The notes beneath the pieces are model-generated. The model ran no database searches. It was not told the origin of the DNA and was given only the letters and a program-made list of their open reading frames with translations. DNA of 64,000 nucleotides from Toxonevra muliebris (taxonomy: Eukaryota; Arthropoda; Insecta; Diptera; Pallopteridae), in contig OY829328.1 of the NCBI GenBank assembly GCA_963691655.1, positions 16,880,704 through 16,944,703 on the forward strand. Reading direction: 5' to 3'. Of the stretch, positions 14,401-26,701 are shown piece after piece. Position numbers and translations under genes: made by a program. The first letter of the stretch is position 1. Each line of letters starts with the position of its first letter.

Positions 14401-17400
14401 AAAAAAAAGTTGTTGTACACCTCTAAAAATTTACCTCGGTTTATTTTATGATGATTCCAAAAATATTTCAGCTCCGATTTACCGATTACCATTCCATTTT
14501 GAAAAAAAATTTAATAAATCGCATTTTCTCGAGTCTGCTAGCAGATTTAAATTTGTATGCAGAACACTAGCATTTTTCAGTATCTATCATTTGTGAACTT
14601 TTAATTGGTCAAACAATTTTCCCTAAGTCAGTGTGTAAAAAAGTGTAAAAAATCTTATAAAACGACAGTGTTGCAACTAAAAAGTATGTATGTAATTAGT
14701 GTTGCGAACTTTCAAGTTAAAGGCAATGAATTTTTCGTATAATTTCATGTGAATATCACACTTTTTGCAAAAAAATCTCAAAAGTTGCAAGGATTTTAAA
14801 AAAAGTCTCAAATTTTGGGTATTTTCGAAAAGTCGTGTCAAAGTCTCCAAGCAGTCAAAAAGGTTGAAAATTGCAATTTTAGTCTCATAACGGCCACGAT
14901 GGTTTGAGAGGCCATGCAGCCTCTAATAGCATATTCCTATCCCGCACCCTTTTCATAGCTATGCAATGTGTAATAACACTCTAAGAATGCAGAATTGCTC
15001 AGTAGTACTTCCTGTTTCAGAAACGAAAGTAAAAACCCATGTGAAAGACAAAAATTCCAATAAAACTAGCACGCATGCCACAAAAATTACCCATCAACGT
15101 AATAATAAAATTCATAGCATATTTTTAGTGCATGAAAGTAAATTATGAGACAAAAATGTTTACAAGAATTGTAGTGGATTGTTATTTATTATTTATAACT
15201 ATAGTTAAATAAACATATTTTGTAATCTCTGATTATTTAAACCCAGTAAAGAAAAACTAGTTGAATATTTTCTAGGTACAAAAGTGTAGGTGTGGATTTC
15301 TTGTGCATAAAAAAACTAATAATTTCATATAAGCTGGCTATAAATGGCACCCAATGAACTTCCCCTCACCATTATTTTTGAACCAGTTGGGTGTTGGTTA
15401 CTCTAGCGAATCTCTATATTGCTACCTAATCCTACTACTAATTCCACCAGTCAACAGAGCATTGAATCCTTGCTGGGTATTTACAGATTTACTTATAGAC
15501 ATACAATTTGTTAAAAAAAAAACAAAAGCAAAAAACAAAACCCAACGTAGGTAAAGCGCAAATGCGGCTCATGACTTCAGAGCATAACTATTTTGTGGTG
15601 AAAGTGCCAAAAATAAAGTAAAAAAAAAAAAAATAGAACATAAAACAAGTAAAACTACACTGAAACAAAAAAAAAAAAAAAAAATATTGATGGTATGAAA
15701 CTAACAAGAGCGCAACAATCAAAAATAAATATTTAACTATGATGTATGTATTGTAGTAGGAGTGTTCAAGGTTATTACAAAAATTTTTGTAATTTCCTAT
15801 AACATTTTGAAGTTACATTAATTACACTGAGCACTTTAGTTAATTAATAGTTAAACTAATCATTTAATTAACTAAGCCAAGAGAAGATGAAGTGGAGTAC
15901 ATTTTACACTATCCAGATAATCAGGTGCGTCTGCCAAAATGCAAATTCCTGTGGTGATTTCAATTAAAATTTTATGTTGCTGTCGCTGCATGTTTGTATT
16001 TTATTTACTGTCTACCTTTTTTTTTTTTTTTTTTTATTACGCTTTTATATTGTATCTGTATATAGTGGTCTTTTGGGATTGCCCATTATTTGTAAAACTA
16101 TCAGCGTACGAGCGCGACATCTGTCATGACATCATACGCAACGCTAATTCAGAGCAACTTCATTTTTGAAACATTTTATGTGCATTTTAAATATTAACAA
16201 ATCCCTAGAGAATATTTTGCGGCAAGCTTAAAATGTTTTTATTTCTGCTTTTAGCGCCGCGGATTTGCTTTGATATTTCAGCAATTTATAATAAATTATG
16301 AAAAGTTACTACTACTGAATATTTATTTGAAATATTCATTGAAAAAAAAAGAAGGAAAATCTAATTTGAAATAACTTCTGCTTATCTTTAATTCATTTCT
16401 GTTTCTTTACATACATATTTACATACATATAAACATTTATTTATTTGAATTTCAAATATTTCCATGGAGAATAGAAAAATAGAAAAACATTAAGTGGAAT
16501 TTTCTATGTATGTATATCAATTCCCTTTTGTTTTCATTCAACTCAGACTCAATTCGAAGAAACGTCTTTAAATATTTATAACAATTTAACACATGCACTA
16601 AATTCTAACAAGAAATTTATGCGCAAGGCAATAAATGTTGTCATTATTGGAATTGTTGTTACTTTGTTATAAGAAAGGCAGCGCTGCGCAGTTCAGCTCA
16701 TATCATATCGCGTTATTCTGCCGAAATACTTGAAATAATAAGTAAGAGATTTTTCGTTAAGTTGTAAACATTTCTTTTGAAAAAGTTCTTTTTATTATTT
16801 TTTATTACATCTTGAACGAGCTTAAAAAATGAAAGAAATTCTTGTTAGCAGTTGTTTGCATTTCTGTGTGGGAAAAATATGTGCATGTTGAGTATTTTTT
16901 GTGGAGATAAGTATTTTGTAATACAAATATTTGTTTAAATTAGAGATACTATGTATTTTGCATAAAGTTGTTGTAAGAATTTGAAATATGTATGCTAATC
17001 GTAATAATATCAGACTTGAAAGGTATGAGAGAGCTGGTACAGAAACTTTTCAAAATAAAAAATCGTTTTTTAACCATATTAAATTACATGATATTCATAG
17101 ATTAGCAATTTTCAAATATATTAAATTAATGATAGTTATCTCCAGGGCCGTAGCCAGAAATTTTTTTTGGCGGGGGTGGGGGGGAGGGTTTTCATTCGAA
17201 GAAAATATTCATAAATAATTTTTATCAAACTGATTTTTAAATACAATAAATTAAATCAATGATACATTTGATGGACCCTATAAAATTAAAATTTTAGGAA
17301 AAATTTTCCGATTTTTTTTAATCTTAACCTAAAAAAAATGGCCAAAAGTGACAAAAAATTCCCAGAGTAATCAAATGAAATTTTTTCAAATAAATATTAT

Positions 17401-20400
17401 TCCATGTGCATTCTAGTGCATTTTTTTTTTATCGTGAGGAACATAATTTCATTAACTCATTGACTTCCCACTTCTGATGATGTACCCAACCTCAAAAAAA
17501 TTACCAAAAATAGTAGAAGCTCATTTTTTTCAAATGAACATCATTGGGAATTTGAGCCATTATCAATGATAAGGAGCCCGGATGATGTTGACTTATATTC
17601 CCTAAATTCGTGAAGTCACAGCATTGAAAGAGATCTTTCTAGTCGTGGTGCTCTGAGCTAATAATATGAAGTTTTTGCGAAAGAATTTTTCACGTTGAAC
17701 ACGAATCTGAGGTCGAAAACTTCCCATCACGTAACGTTTTAGGAAAAAAATGGGATTCAAGCAAGTCTTATTTTACAAGGATCCAATAATTTTTTCTATT
17801 TTTATTAATTTTTAAACTATTTAAACTGATTCAGGACGAAATCTTAAATTAAAAACAGTTACTGACCCAGAAAAACTATGAATGCAGGAGTGCTCAGTAT
17901 CACCTTCTCTTTTTGAATCCGTAGTAAAACCTCATGTCGAAGAAAACAAATCGGATTTGATCGCTTAGTGTAACTAAGATTTCAAATTTATTTTTTATAT
18001 TTGACTTTTTAGATAAAAAAAACCAATGGAAGTAAAAAATATCGTTCAATAGATTTTATTTTGAATTTTTTCCATCCATTGGCAATTAATTTTAAAAATT
18101 AGACTAAAGTTTCAACATTTCGGGGGGGTCAGAACCCCCAAACCCCCCGTCCCCCCAAAAAAAAAAGGCTTTGGTTATCTCTCACAAAGTGCATTCCTCA
18201 AAGAACTTTATTAACCCACTAAGGACGAGCGGTAACCAAAGTAGATAGATCAAGAAAGTAACTTGAGAAAAAAATTGTTTTTGAACCTGGCTCGGGAGCG
18301 GCTCAGCGACAAGGTGCTATGTGCCACCGCTAGGCATTACAGGGTTAAATAGCTCTGTACGTTTCGTTTTGGTCTTTTTTATTTTGTAAATTCTTATACC
18401 ATTTCCCTATTTGATGGCAATCAGTTGCTTTTTTGCTTCATTTCTTTTTGACATTAAACATTTTTCCCAAATATTTTTTTTAGAGTTTTCCTCCAAATCT
18501 TAAGATAGTCTTTAACCGTAAAATAGAACGATCCAATGAGTTTTGCTTTTTTTGTGGTATTCAAATGTGGGATTTTGAATTCGAATGTACAACATTTTCT
18601 ATCGTACCTAGTCAATGATGAATGAACTAAATTTAATGAGTGTTGTGCAATAAATTAAGTATAGAACTTTGACATTTAATTTTGTGCATTTGAAATTGTA
18701 AGTGGGCAATGAATGGAATTAAACAATTAAGAAATGCCAATTAAACACGTTTATTAAATGCAATTATAACTTTTTAGCCAAAATTCGTTTATATCAAATT
18801 CGTAATCAGCGACCCCGAAAAACTGTGAGTAAAGAATTTCTAGCGAACCCGTTCAATTTTAAATAATTCACCCGCCATTTCGAATTTTAAAAATTTGTCA
18901 TCAGATTCGTAATCAGTGACCCGAAAACCCCGAAAATGAGTTCGGGTGCGTTTTTCATTTTGCTCGAAGCAACGATTTTCAATCTAACTGACACTATTTG
19001 GAAAAACTATTGAACCTATCTCATACTTTCAAAGATTATTATAAGCATATACTTACTTCTTTGGAAGGAACCATATTTATTAATAGTTTTTAATCCTATT
19101 TTTAAACAGTTTAACTCATTAAGATCACCACCCGGATTTTCAGCACTTGTTAGTATTAGTCCTAAATAGAAAACAATGGTTTGTGGGCGTGGTACTATGT
19201 TAATATTTACGTATGATATAGCATATTTTATAGTTATAAGTTCAAAAAACTTTTTTAAAATATTTAGCCTTCGTTTATATTTATTTTGTAGCTTAGACTT
19301 TAAGTTTTAAGTTAAGTAACACATCTCGTTTTATTGTATTGTTTTTTTTCCATCTATTTTGAACAATTTCACTTAGCTTCATTTTAGTGAAAAACAGATT
19401 TTTTGGAAAAAAAAACTGTCTTTTGTGTCGCTTAAGCTGCTAATAGCCAAAACGAATGCAAATTTTTAAAAATTTATAAAAAAAAAAAACTACATTAATA
19501 ATCTTACGATATATCATACGTAATGGGTTAAGTTGTAAAAAAAAGTCGAAACATTAAAAAAAATTCTAAATTTTATTTTTTTTTTTTTGTATTGGGGATG
19601 AAAGTTTGTGGTTCGAGCGATAACTATAAATTTAATTTTTAAGAAAATACTTTATTTTTTTGTTTTAGATGATCCAAACTCCAGATTCAATGTCATCCAG
19701 AATAATGCAGGTCAAAAACAAAAAAAAAATATATATATATTTTTGTATCGCTTTGAAATATCTATATTTATGTTTAAATAGCCTGGGTTTTAAAAATATA
19801 TTTTAATATGAAAAACAAATTCTTGAAAATAGGTACAATAAACCCGTACTGACCCTTTAAACTAATTTGAGTTAAATTTTTGCTGCCTTACATTCTTGAC
19901 CAATTACGAACCTTAATATAATTTACAAATATATAAAAACTCAAATTTTTAGTTACTAAAATCAATAGAAATAATTCTATAAACAGTTGGAAACGTGAAT
20001 TTTCTGTACCCATTGCTAAATCCAATTTTCTTAGCCACCACTAATCAGACAACTAAAGTTGCATACTTTTAGGAAACACTTTAAGTGTGGGAATGTGAAT
20101 TTTTGTTACGCTTAGTGTTTATTCAATACCCACATAGTATCGATACTTTTACTCATTACTTGTATCGAATAAAAGTATCGATGATACCGAAAATATCGGA
20201 AAAAAGTATAGAATATGTACTTGTATCGAATACTCGTTTAAAAAAACAAATTACTCTTTTTTTAAGTGGTTCTCAAGGAAAACATTCAGGTCAGAACGGC
20301 CCATTATGATACAACATGGTTGAGCCTACAGTTTACACTACTCAACACGAGTTTTTCGCCAATAAATCATGGTTTTGACATATTTCCACTGGAAACACAT

Positions 20401-21582
20401 GAATCATATAGAAATGACGTTAATTTAGTTTAGCAAATCGCTAGAAAATTTATAACAACAGATTAAAGCTTGTTAAAAATATTTTATTTTAATGAAAAGG
20501 CTTCAATAAACATTATGTTCTACATGCATGGTCGGAAGTATCTTCTAGAACTTCAATACTGTACTGCAATATTGTCATACATTGAAATATTGCAATATGG
20601 ACTGAAATATTTTGAATAACTCTGCAGTAGTATTTTGAAATATATTATTGATTGCTGTAAAATATTGTAAAATGATCCACAATTTTAAATATTGTATAAC
20701 AATATTTCAGTTTTTAAATAAATATTTTCCAAAAGTATCGAGTATCCGATACTGACCCTTTTTTCCGATAACAAGTAAAATACTTATGTTATAGCATCGA
20801 GTAAAAAAATTACTTGAATCGAATGAAAAGTATCGAGTTTTTACTTATATTTACTTGTATCGAATCATCACTAGTTACGCTATGTTTGGTTAAAGAAAAA
20901 AGTACAGTGATGATTGAGCCCACAGGTGGGGGCAAAACCGTATTATCTTTGTACGCGGTTAAGCTTATTTAAATTGTAGTTTCAGAGACATAGCCTTTTT
21001 TTTACACCCACTAATCAATGTGTCATGCTTTTCATCGCGAGTCTGGATTTGAAGGGATTGGTCGTCAAAAGTTGCTGTGGCAATACACTTATTCAAACTC
21101 CGAAGCACGACAGCACTTTAAAAAAGTATTAAATACTTATATTGTGGGTGATTAGTCGATGAAGTTTTAATTAAAATGGGATGAATGTGATTATTTATTA
21201 TATTACTGTAATTAAAATTATACTCGTAGTTAAAATATTAGAAATACTAGAGAAATTAATAAGAAGGAATTGTGTAAGTTAATTAATAAATCGTTTCTAA
21301 AACATCCATGTAAATTCCATTCAGACAAACGTTGAAATTGTATATATCTCTGCATTATAAGTTCGATTAGGGATGATTAATTGGTATTAAATTATAGTAT
21401 ACCGAACCAACAAATAAAAAATCTAAATACTTGGTGAAGAGCCAGAAAAAGTAAGAAGAAAACGGGCATTTAAATGCCAAATTAAAATCAAGCAAATTTT
21501 TTTTATTACTCAGCAATAACTTAAACTCACCTGTTGAAGTTGATGGGAATTTTTCTGTCATTTTACCGCTTCCAAATGACAT
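2489..21582 (-). CDS. Mctp: Mctp, multiple C2 domain and transmembrane region protein (5' part of gene)
   Basis: Five coding exons on the minus strand join in phase: 21582-21531 (17 codons plus 1 nt, ATG at 21582), 6390-5717, 5208-5100, 4985-4843 and 2680-2489. Every boundary has AG acceptors and GT donors (GTGAGT, GTGAGT, GTGCGT, GTGAGT, GTATGT). The product begins with a serine-rich, Gly-linker N-terminal region of about 240 residues, then a short charged helix, then the first C2 domain. In that C2 domain the Ca2+-binding loop aspartates are visible in GLSDPYV, LNPVWDE and FDYDWGLQDD. The remaining C2 domains and the C-terminal membrane segments of the family lie beyond the left edge. Mctp proteins are ER-anchored Ca2+ sensors acting at synapses and in membrane traffic. 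The N-terminal exon is assigned by phase match and splice consensus. Alternative first exons are possible. Confidence 0.88.
2681..4842 (-). other. Mctp intron within the C2A coding region
   Basis: A 2.16 kb intron between the two halves of the first C2 domain. It holds A-rich tracts (2801-2850) and ATGTATGT runs. I see no recognised transposon ends or exons. Confidence 0.7.
8058..8186. repeat. small inverted-repeat element (AGCCCAATTCAC ends)
   Basis: The left end AGCCCAATTCAC and the right end GTGAATAGGGCT are near-perfect inverted complements about 129 bp apart. The interior piece AAATGGTCTTGCAT is shared with the larger inverted-repeat element at 33400-34198, so both belong to one family. 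No coding capacity. Confidence 0.5.
8339..8414. repeat. 76-bp hairpin MITE
   Basis: The arms 8339-8364 and 8389-8414 are inverted copies of about 26 bp beginning CGTCGCCTGAG, with a 24-bp spacer. A related half-arm occurs at 52410-52433, which suggests a dispersed palindromic element. Confidence 0.6.
9204..9362 (-). pseudogene. copy of part of the second Mctp coding exon inside Mctp intron 1
   Basis: 159 bases match 5737-5895, the end of the second coding exon, without gaps and with four substitutions (about 97% identity), in the same orientation. The copied reading frame stays open. It carries neither the exon's acceptor nor its donor. Homology stops in mid-exon at one end and 20 bp before the donor at the other, and the flanks are unrelated. 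It is most likely a recent DNA-level duplication, not a functional exon. A cryptic TTTAG lies near its 5' edge, so rare inclusion cannot be excluded. Confidence 0.85.
12795..12990 (+). mobile_element. tRNA-derived SINE, degenerate
   Basis: A tRNA-like head (about 12797-12850, box-B-like GGGCTCGAAACTC) is followed by a tail around 12937-12965 containing CCGTTCGGATTCGGCATGAA. I recognise that tail as resembling the shared 3' end of fly SINEs and LINEs. No target duplication was found. Confidence 0.45.
13003..13206 (+). mobile_element. tRNA-derived SINE with poly(A) tail
   Basis: A perfect RNA polymerase III box B, GGTTCGATTCC, lies at 13057-13067, about 45 bases after a weaker box A around GTGGCCTGGTGAATG. 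The unit ends in an 18-base A tract near 13188. Head sequence and tail differ from the SINE pair at 36861 and 60422, so this is another family. Confidence 0.6.
17143..18173. mobile_element. non-autonomous hAT element, copy A (1031 bp)
   Basis: It starts CAGGGCCGTAGCC followed by a G-rich tract and ends with a C-rich tract and GGCTTTG. An exact 8-bp duplication, GTTATCTC, flanks it (17135-17142 and 18174-18181), which is diagnostic of hAT transposition. The body is closely similar to copy B at 25532-26589 in the same orientation. I see no transposase frame. Confidence 0.8.
18215..18344 (+). mobile_element. piggyBac-type MITE, copy 2 (130 bp)
   Basis: CCCACTAAGG start and ACAGGG end between TTAA at 18211-18214 and 18345-18348. 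It has the same length and sequence class as the copy at 1229, and sits 41 bp from the end of hAT copy A. Confidence 0.75.
20113..20873. mobile_element. hAT-type element rich in GTATCGA motifs (761 bp)
   Basis: The ends TAGTGTTTATTCAATAC and, inverted, TAGTGATGATTCGATAC pair over about 17 bases. An exact 8-bp duplication GTTACGCT flanks the element (20105-20112 and 20874-20881). Repeated TTACTTGTATCGAAT-like words fill the subterminal regions on both sides, in opposite orientation, as expected for transposase-binding repeats. No coding capacity. Confidence 0.8.
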
Positions 21583-21721
21583 TTCTACCGACTCGTGATC
21601 GTGTTACCAAGCTAATTGTGCAATGTTATTGTAAAAACTGTTGAGTTTGATGTTGTTTTGCTTTGGTTATATTGTTGTGGGCTAACGAATGCTACTTATT
21701 TATCAATGCAGACTTACTTTT

Positions 21722-21724
<3 letters not shown>

Positions 21725-21752
<28 letters not shown>
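21725..21752. repeat. (TA)n microsatellite
   Basis: An uninterrupted TA dinucleotide run of about 28 bases upstream of the Mctp start codon. Confidence 0.9.
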
Positions 21753-21840
21753 AGTATATAATAATTTACAGTTGTATGTATATAAGCTTGCATGTACAAA
21801 TGCTTTACACTTTGTGCTTATTGTTACAAAGCAACTATAA

Positions 21841-21899
21841 GTGACGCGTCACCGTTTTTCCATGAGCATATTGGTGAGCGGAAGTGAAAGGTGACGTCA
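21841..21899. promoter_or_regulatory. palindrome and CRE-like site upstream of Mctp
   Basis: A perfect 12-bp palindrome GTGACGCGTCAC lies at 21841-21852 and a full cAMP-response element TGACGTCA at 21892-21899, about 260-320 bp upstream of the Mctp ATG. A CREB/ATF site is plausible for a neuronal gene, but no factor binding is shown and the transcription start is unknown. Confidence 0.4.
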
Positions 21900-23338
21900 T
21901 CATTTCCGTCCGGATGGGTGTAACTTTTAAAGCATTTCTTATTACCATTGTTTTTGTGGTGGTTGCGATATTCGTTGTAGGCGTTTGTTTATATGCCTAC
22001 CGTCCTCCAAGTCCTAGAAATATCATTGTATGAGCATTTTTTATTTAGCATTTTTTTTTCGATAGTTATAATTTTGCTTTTTATATACATGAGTTGCCAT
22101 CACGCAATGAATTCAAGTGCTCTTATTTAATGTCGTTTTGCTTTATTTATTTTTGTCCGTTGTTGTTTTCATAAATGCACATGTGGTTTTCAATTTTTTT
22201 TCTACATAATTCAACCCCTTTTTAATACGTCGTTGTTGCTTTTATTGTTGTTTACTGGAGTTAATTTTTAATTTTTATTTGTTGCTTTTATAGCGTGCAG
22301 CATGTGAGCTTCGGATTTTTGTACTTTAATATTTAATGTTGTTGTTGTCACATTTTTCACCTCTCCATAAATTTGTATGCAGATTTGTTATCAGTCATTG
22401 TCGTTTTTATGTTCATTTGATTAAGAATTCTGTAAAAAGTAATTAAAAATATAATATTTTAGCTAAATATTTAACGACTTTTCTTGGTAAAATCTAAACT
22501 TTTTATGCACTAGCAATAAAAAATATAATTAAAATGTCTGCAGTCTAGACAATTGGCTAATAATTTGGCACAACTCCAATGTTTTCATCTATATATCGCC
22601 ACCAATCATATTTTTTATACATAGGAGTGGAAGTCTAGTTACGCCTTTTCTGTTTTCATTATTCATCTGAAACTGTCAATTTTGACTTTGTTATCTTCGA
22701 ACATTTGCATAAGAATGAAGCTTTGAGAAAAAAACATTTCAAGCACGAACAATACCAAGTTATGCTATTCTCATATGTACATCAAGAGATTGAATTTAAT
22801 GATTTTTCTTTTCTCTACAAAAACAAACAGCAGAGAAAAGTGAATAATTTTTGAATAATTTTGTTTATTTTTCTTAACATCTCAATAGAATTTCTGATTG
22901 TTTTTGTTCCTTTTTACTGCAGCGTCAAAATAAATTAAACTAATTTGCATTCAAATTATGCAAGCAAAAATAAAGATAAAACTTCAAAAGTTACAAAAAA
23001 AGGTTAGCGAAATTTCCATGATTAAACAAACTTTCATAGAGAAAATGGCTTCTGCTTATTAAAGCGAGAAAATACTTTTTAATGAGCGTTTGCTAAAAAA
23101 TTTTAAATTCAAGTTTCTTTGGCAAGATCTAGTAACTTTACAATCAATCTGAGAGATTTCCATATGCATGGAACGCATACATTTTTTGAATATGTATACG
23201 ATAATATCACTTCTAGTTTCGTTTACGTCTTTTTCGTTTCGTTCGCGTCGAAAACTATCACATTGTATAATAGTCTCATAACTAGGTTGAAAACTATCAC
23301 ATGCCTTCATACGGCAATTGAAAAATATGCTTCAAAGC

Positions 23339-23763
23339 ACTAGTGGATCCGGCATTTTCTAATTTTAATTGTTCGCCCTTTAAATTGTTAATCTGATAAC
23401 ATCTTTACTGGGCGGTATTTCACAAATTTCCAGGTCACACTCTCCATGTAATGCTTTTCATGTAATCAGTTCCATGAAATACGTTCCATGTCACACTTTT
23501 CTTCTTTGCAAACAATTTTATTATCCAATATACTTTAAGCATAAAAGTATGCAACACATAATGTAAATAACAAAAGTGGTTGTGGAATATTTCTGTAGTA
23601 TTGAAAAAACTGGGCACACTGTTGTTATTATGTGACGAGTGCAGAAGGTACACAATTTGGTTTTCTGTTGATTCATAACCAACGATGGAAATATATGAGA
23701 TTTTCATGGGTAAGTGGGGACGGGCTTTATCCTCAAACCTTCCTGCACTTAGGATCCACTAGT
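23339..23763. mobile_element. inverted-repeat element with ACTAGTGGATCC ends
   Basis: A perfect 12-bp inverted repeat (23339-23350 and 23752-23763) bounds 425 bp. Similar ends (CACTAACGGATTC and, inverted, CATTAGCGGATCC) bound the 146-bp element at 34971-35116, and CACTAACGTATCC occurs at 43182. This supports a transposon family, not stray cloning-vector polylinker. No transposase is seen. Confidence 0.5.
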
Positions 23764-24130
23764 CTTTCAAAGAATATATATTAATTTTAATAACTTAATT
23801 GTATATTTATTCTTATGCAAAACTACAACAAAGGAAGAAACGATATTGCAAATTTTTGTATAGTTAAGAGACAGCAAAGTTAACATAGTAGATTATAAGA
23901 AACTATAAGTACGTATTTTATTTGGGGGTGAGATGTGGTTAAAAATTTGCATATTTTGACATCTTTACTAATAAATTATTTTCAAGAAAAAATTAGTCGA
24001 ATGATCAACGGATCTGTTTTCTTTGTAATTGTAAACTTTAAAATATTACTGCATTCATATTCAAACGTGGAAATTCTTTATAAGCAGATAATGACACTGC
24101 CCTGTAAATTTCAACTTTTATTGTGTGAAT

Positions 24131-24782
24131 AATATGGCTCCAGGGTGTTTGCGAATGAATTTTTCTTGCTGAACACAAATCTGGGGTTAAAAGCTTTTCA
24201 TCACTTCATGTTTTCGAAAAAAAAGGGTTGGAATCCCAAAAAATAGCGTTTTTGGTCATTTAAAAAAAAATTATAGAACTGAACCCTGACGTTTTACAAA
24301 CTTCACAAATGTCAGAAATTAAACCATGAACCATGCCCTTTCAAATGGGTATCACAATGGGCCGTTCAAGCCTAAGTGTGTCTCTCGACAGCCACTCCAA
24401 CCTGACTAACCTATCTTACACTCTAAATTCATCTGCCATTTTTAATTTTTTACCAGCGACCCCTGAAACACTTCGGACCACTGCACTTCTCATTATGTCT
24501 GACCGTGGATATAACTAAGATAAAATCCATTGTGTGAACATTTGTTCCTGCTCTAAGGGCGCATGCGAACAATTTGAAAGGGCATATTTCAGCCCTTTAT
24601 AATATTAGTATAGATTATACCATGTCAGGGTTCAGCTCTACAGTTTTTCAAATATGGCCAAAAACGCTATTTTTAAGGGTTTCAAAAACGTGACATGATG
24701 GATAGTTTTTGATCCCAGATTCGTGTTCAGCACAAAAAATTCATTCGGGAACACTAGGAGCCATTTTATTCGCAAAACCCAA
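24131..24782. repeat. foldback element with long imperfect arms
   Basis: The left arm (about 24131-24295) and the right arm (about 24620-24782) are inverted copies with several mismatches; each carries ATGGCTCC near the outside and AAAAATAGCGTTTTTGG further in. Part of the arm (GAATTTTTC..GAACACGAATCTG) resembles the interior of the hAT copies at 17143 and 25532. Exact ends and target duplication are not resolved. Confidence 0.55.
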
Positions 24783-25531
24783 GGGCAGTAAGTGAGTGGC
24801 TACTTCCCAAATAAAAGAATTTTTTCAAAGATTTAATATCTTATGGTCTTTGGAGTAAGAAGCTGAAGAGATAGGGAATATTTTTTGGTGGAAAATTTTG
24901 CCTCACATAAATTTTGAACTTAAATAAATGTAGCCACAAACTGAAATCTTATTGTACTCGTCTCTTTGTTTTTTGACTAAGAGTGGTAAATGTGGCAGAG
25001 TCCTTTAAAATGTTTTTTTATACTTTTTGTATTGTAAGTAGGAAATTTAATAAGAGTTGTCGTTATTGTTATGTATGTTCTTTGTGACATACTGAAAATT
25101 ATCCAAGTTTCGCCAGTAAATGAAAATAAAATGCAATTTCCTGCATACAAAAGCAGCTTACTCAAACAAAGTGCAAGCATTGTAAACTTCATTATTATTT
25201 GGGTGGATTGGGTTGTGTTGATCTTAACGTTGCTTTGAATTGAATTGCTGACGAATTTCATGGCTGATGAATGGCAGGATGCGTGTCAACAATGCTTGTG
25301 TTGTGTCAGTGTACGGACATGTTGATTTTATGCTAAACGAATTCAGGTTGTGAGAGTGAAATAAACGCTGTGTATTCATTCGCTTTAATGCAAATTATAA
25401 TAAACAGAAATTTATGTTTGTTTGCAATACTTATTAAAACGATTTTGATTTTCCGATGTAAGATTATTTAATATTAATGCAATTAAATGGTGAAGGTTTT
25501 GAAAATATTGAGTGAGTTATTCCACTAATAA

Positions 25532-26589
25532 CAGGGCCGTAGCCAGAAATTTTTTTCGGGGGGGGTTTTCATTCGAAGAAAATATTCATAAATAATTTTT
25601 ATCAAACTGATTTTTAAATACAATAAATTAAATCAGTGATACATTTGATGGACCCTATAAAATTAAAATTTTAGGAAATATTTTCCGATTTTTTTAATCT
25701 TAACCTGAAAAAAATTGCCAAAAGTGACAAAAAATTCACAGAATGATCAAATTAAATTTTTTCAAATAAATATTATTCAGTGTGCATTCTAATGCATTTT
25801 CTTTTATCGTGACGGACATATTTTCGTTAACTCATTGACTTCCCACCACTGATGATGTACCCAACCTCAAAAAAATTACCAAAAATTGTAGAGGCTCATT
25901 TTTTTCAAATGATCATCATTGGGAATTTGAGCCATTATCAATGATAAGGAACCCGGATGAGGTTGACTTATATTCCCTAAATTCGTGAAGTCACAGCATT
26001 GAAAGAGATCATTCTAGTTGTGGTGCTCTGAGCAATAATGCGTTAAAAAATTAATTTTAAGATGGGTTTTGCTAATATGATGGAGTTTCTGCGAAAGAAT
26101 TTTTCAAGTTGAACACGAATCTGAGGTCAAAAACTTCCCATCACGTCACGTTCTAGGAAAAAAATTGGGGTTCAAGCAAGTCTTATTTTACAAGGATCCG
26201 ATAATTTTTTCTATTTTTATTAATTTTTAAAGTTTTCAAACTGATTCAGAACGAAACCTTAAATCAAAAACAGTTACTGACCCAGAAAAACTATGAATGC
26301 AGGAGTGCTCAGTATAACCTTCTCTTTTTGAATCCGTAGTCAAACCTCATGTCGAAGAAAACAAATCGGATTTGATCGCATAGTGTAACTAAGATTTAAA
26401 ATTTATTTTTTATATTTGACTTTTTAGAAAAAAAAACCGATGGAAGTAAAAAATATCTTCAAATAGATTTTATTTTGACTTTTTTTCCATCCATTGTCAA
26501 TTAATCTCAAAAATTGGAATAAAGTTTCGACATTTCGGGGGGAGGGGGTGTTCAGAACCCCCAAAATCCTCCCCCTAAATACGGCCTTG
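25532..26589. mobile_element. non-autonomous hAT element, copy B (1058 bp)
   Basis: CAGGGCCGTAGCC start, TACGGCCTTG end, and an exact 8-bp duplication ACTAATAA (25524-25531 and 26590-26597). Most of the body aligns with copy A at 17143, with scattered substitutions and small insertions, including a segment at about 26040-26085 absent from copy A. The ends keep the CAAGGCCGTA inverted repeat better than copy A does. Confidence 0.82.
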
Positions 26590-26701
26590 ACTAATAATAA
26601 TAAAAAAAATAGTAAATTCAATTTGCTTATGTATATATGAAATTTTTATATTAATAATGTGTTTTTTTGTTAACCTTTTTGCTTTTTAATATGCATAAGA
26701 A

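Larger units (their letters stand above)
6391..21530 (-). other. large first coding intron of Mctp (15 kb)
   Basis: It begins with donor GTGAGT next to 21531 and ends with the CAG acceptor at 6391. The features found in it (MITEs, hAT copies, SINEs and a duplicated Mctp exon piece) are listed separately. The remaining stretches are AT-rich, and their open frames show no domain or splice support. A more GC-rich island at about 12110-12260 could hold an alternative start on the minus strand, but I cannot identify coding sequence there. Confidence 0.65.
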
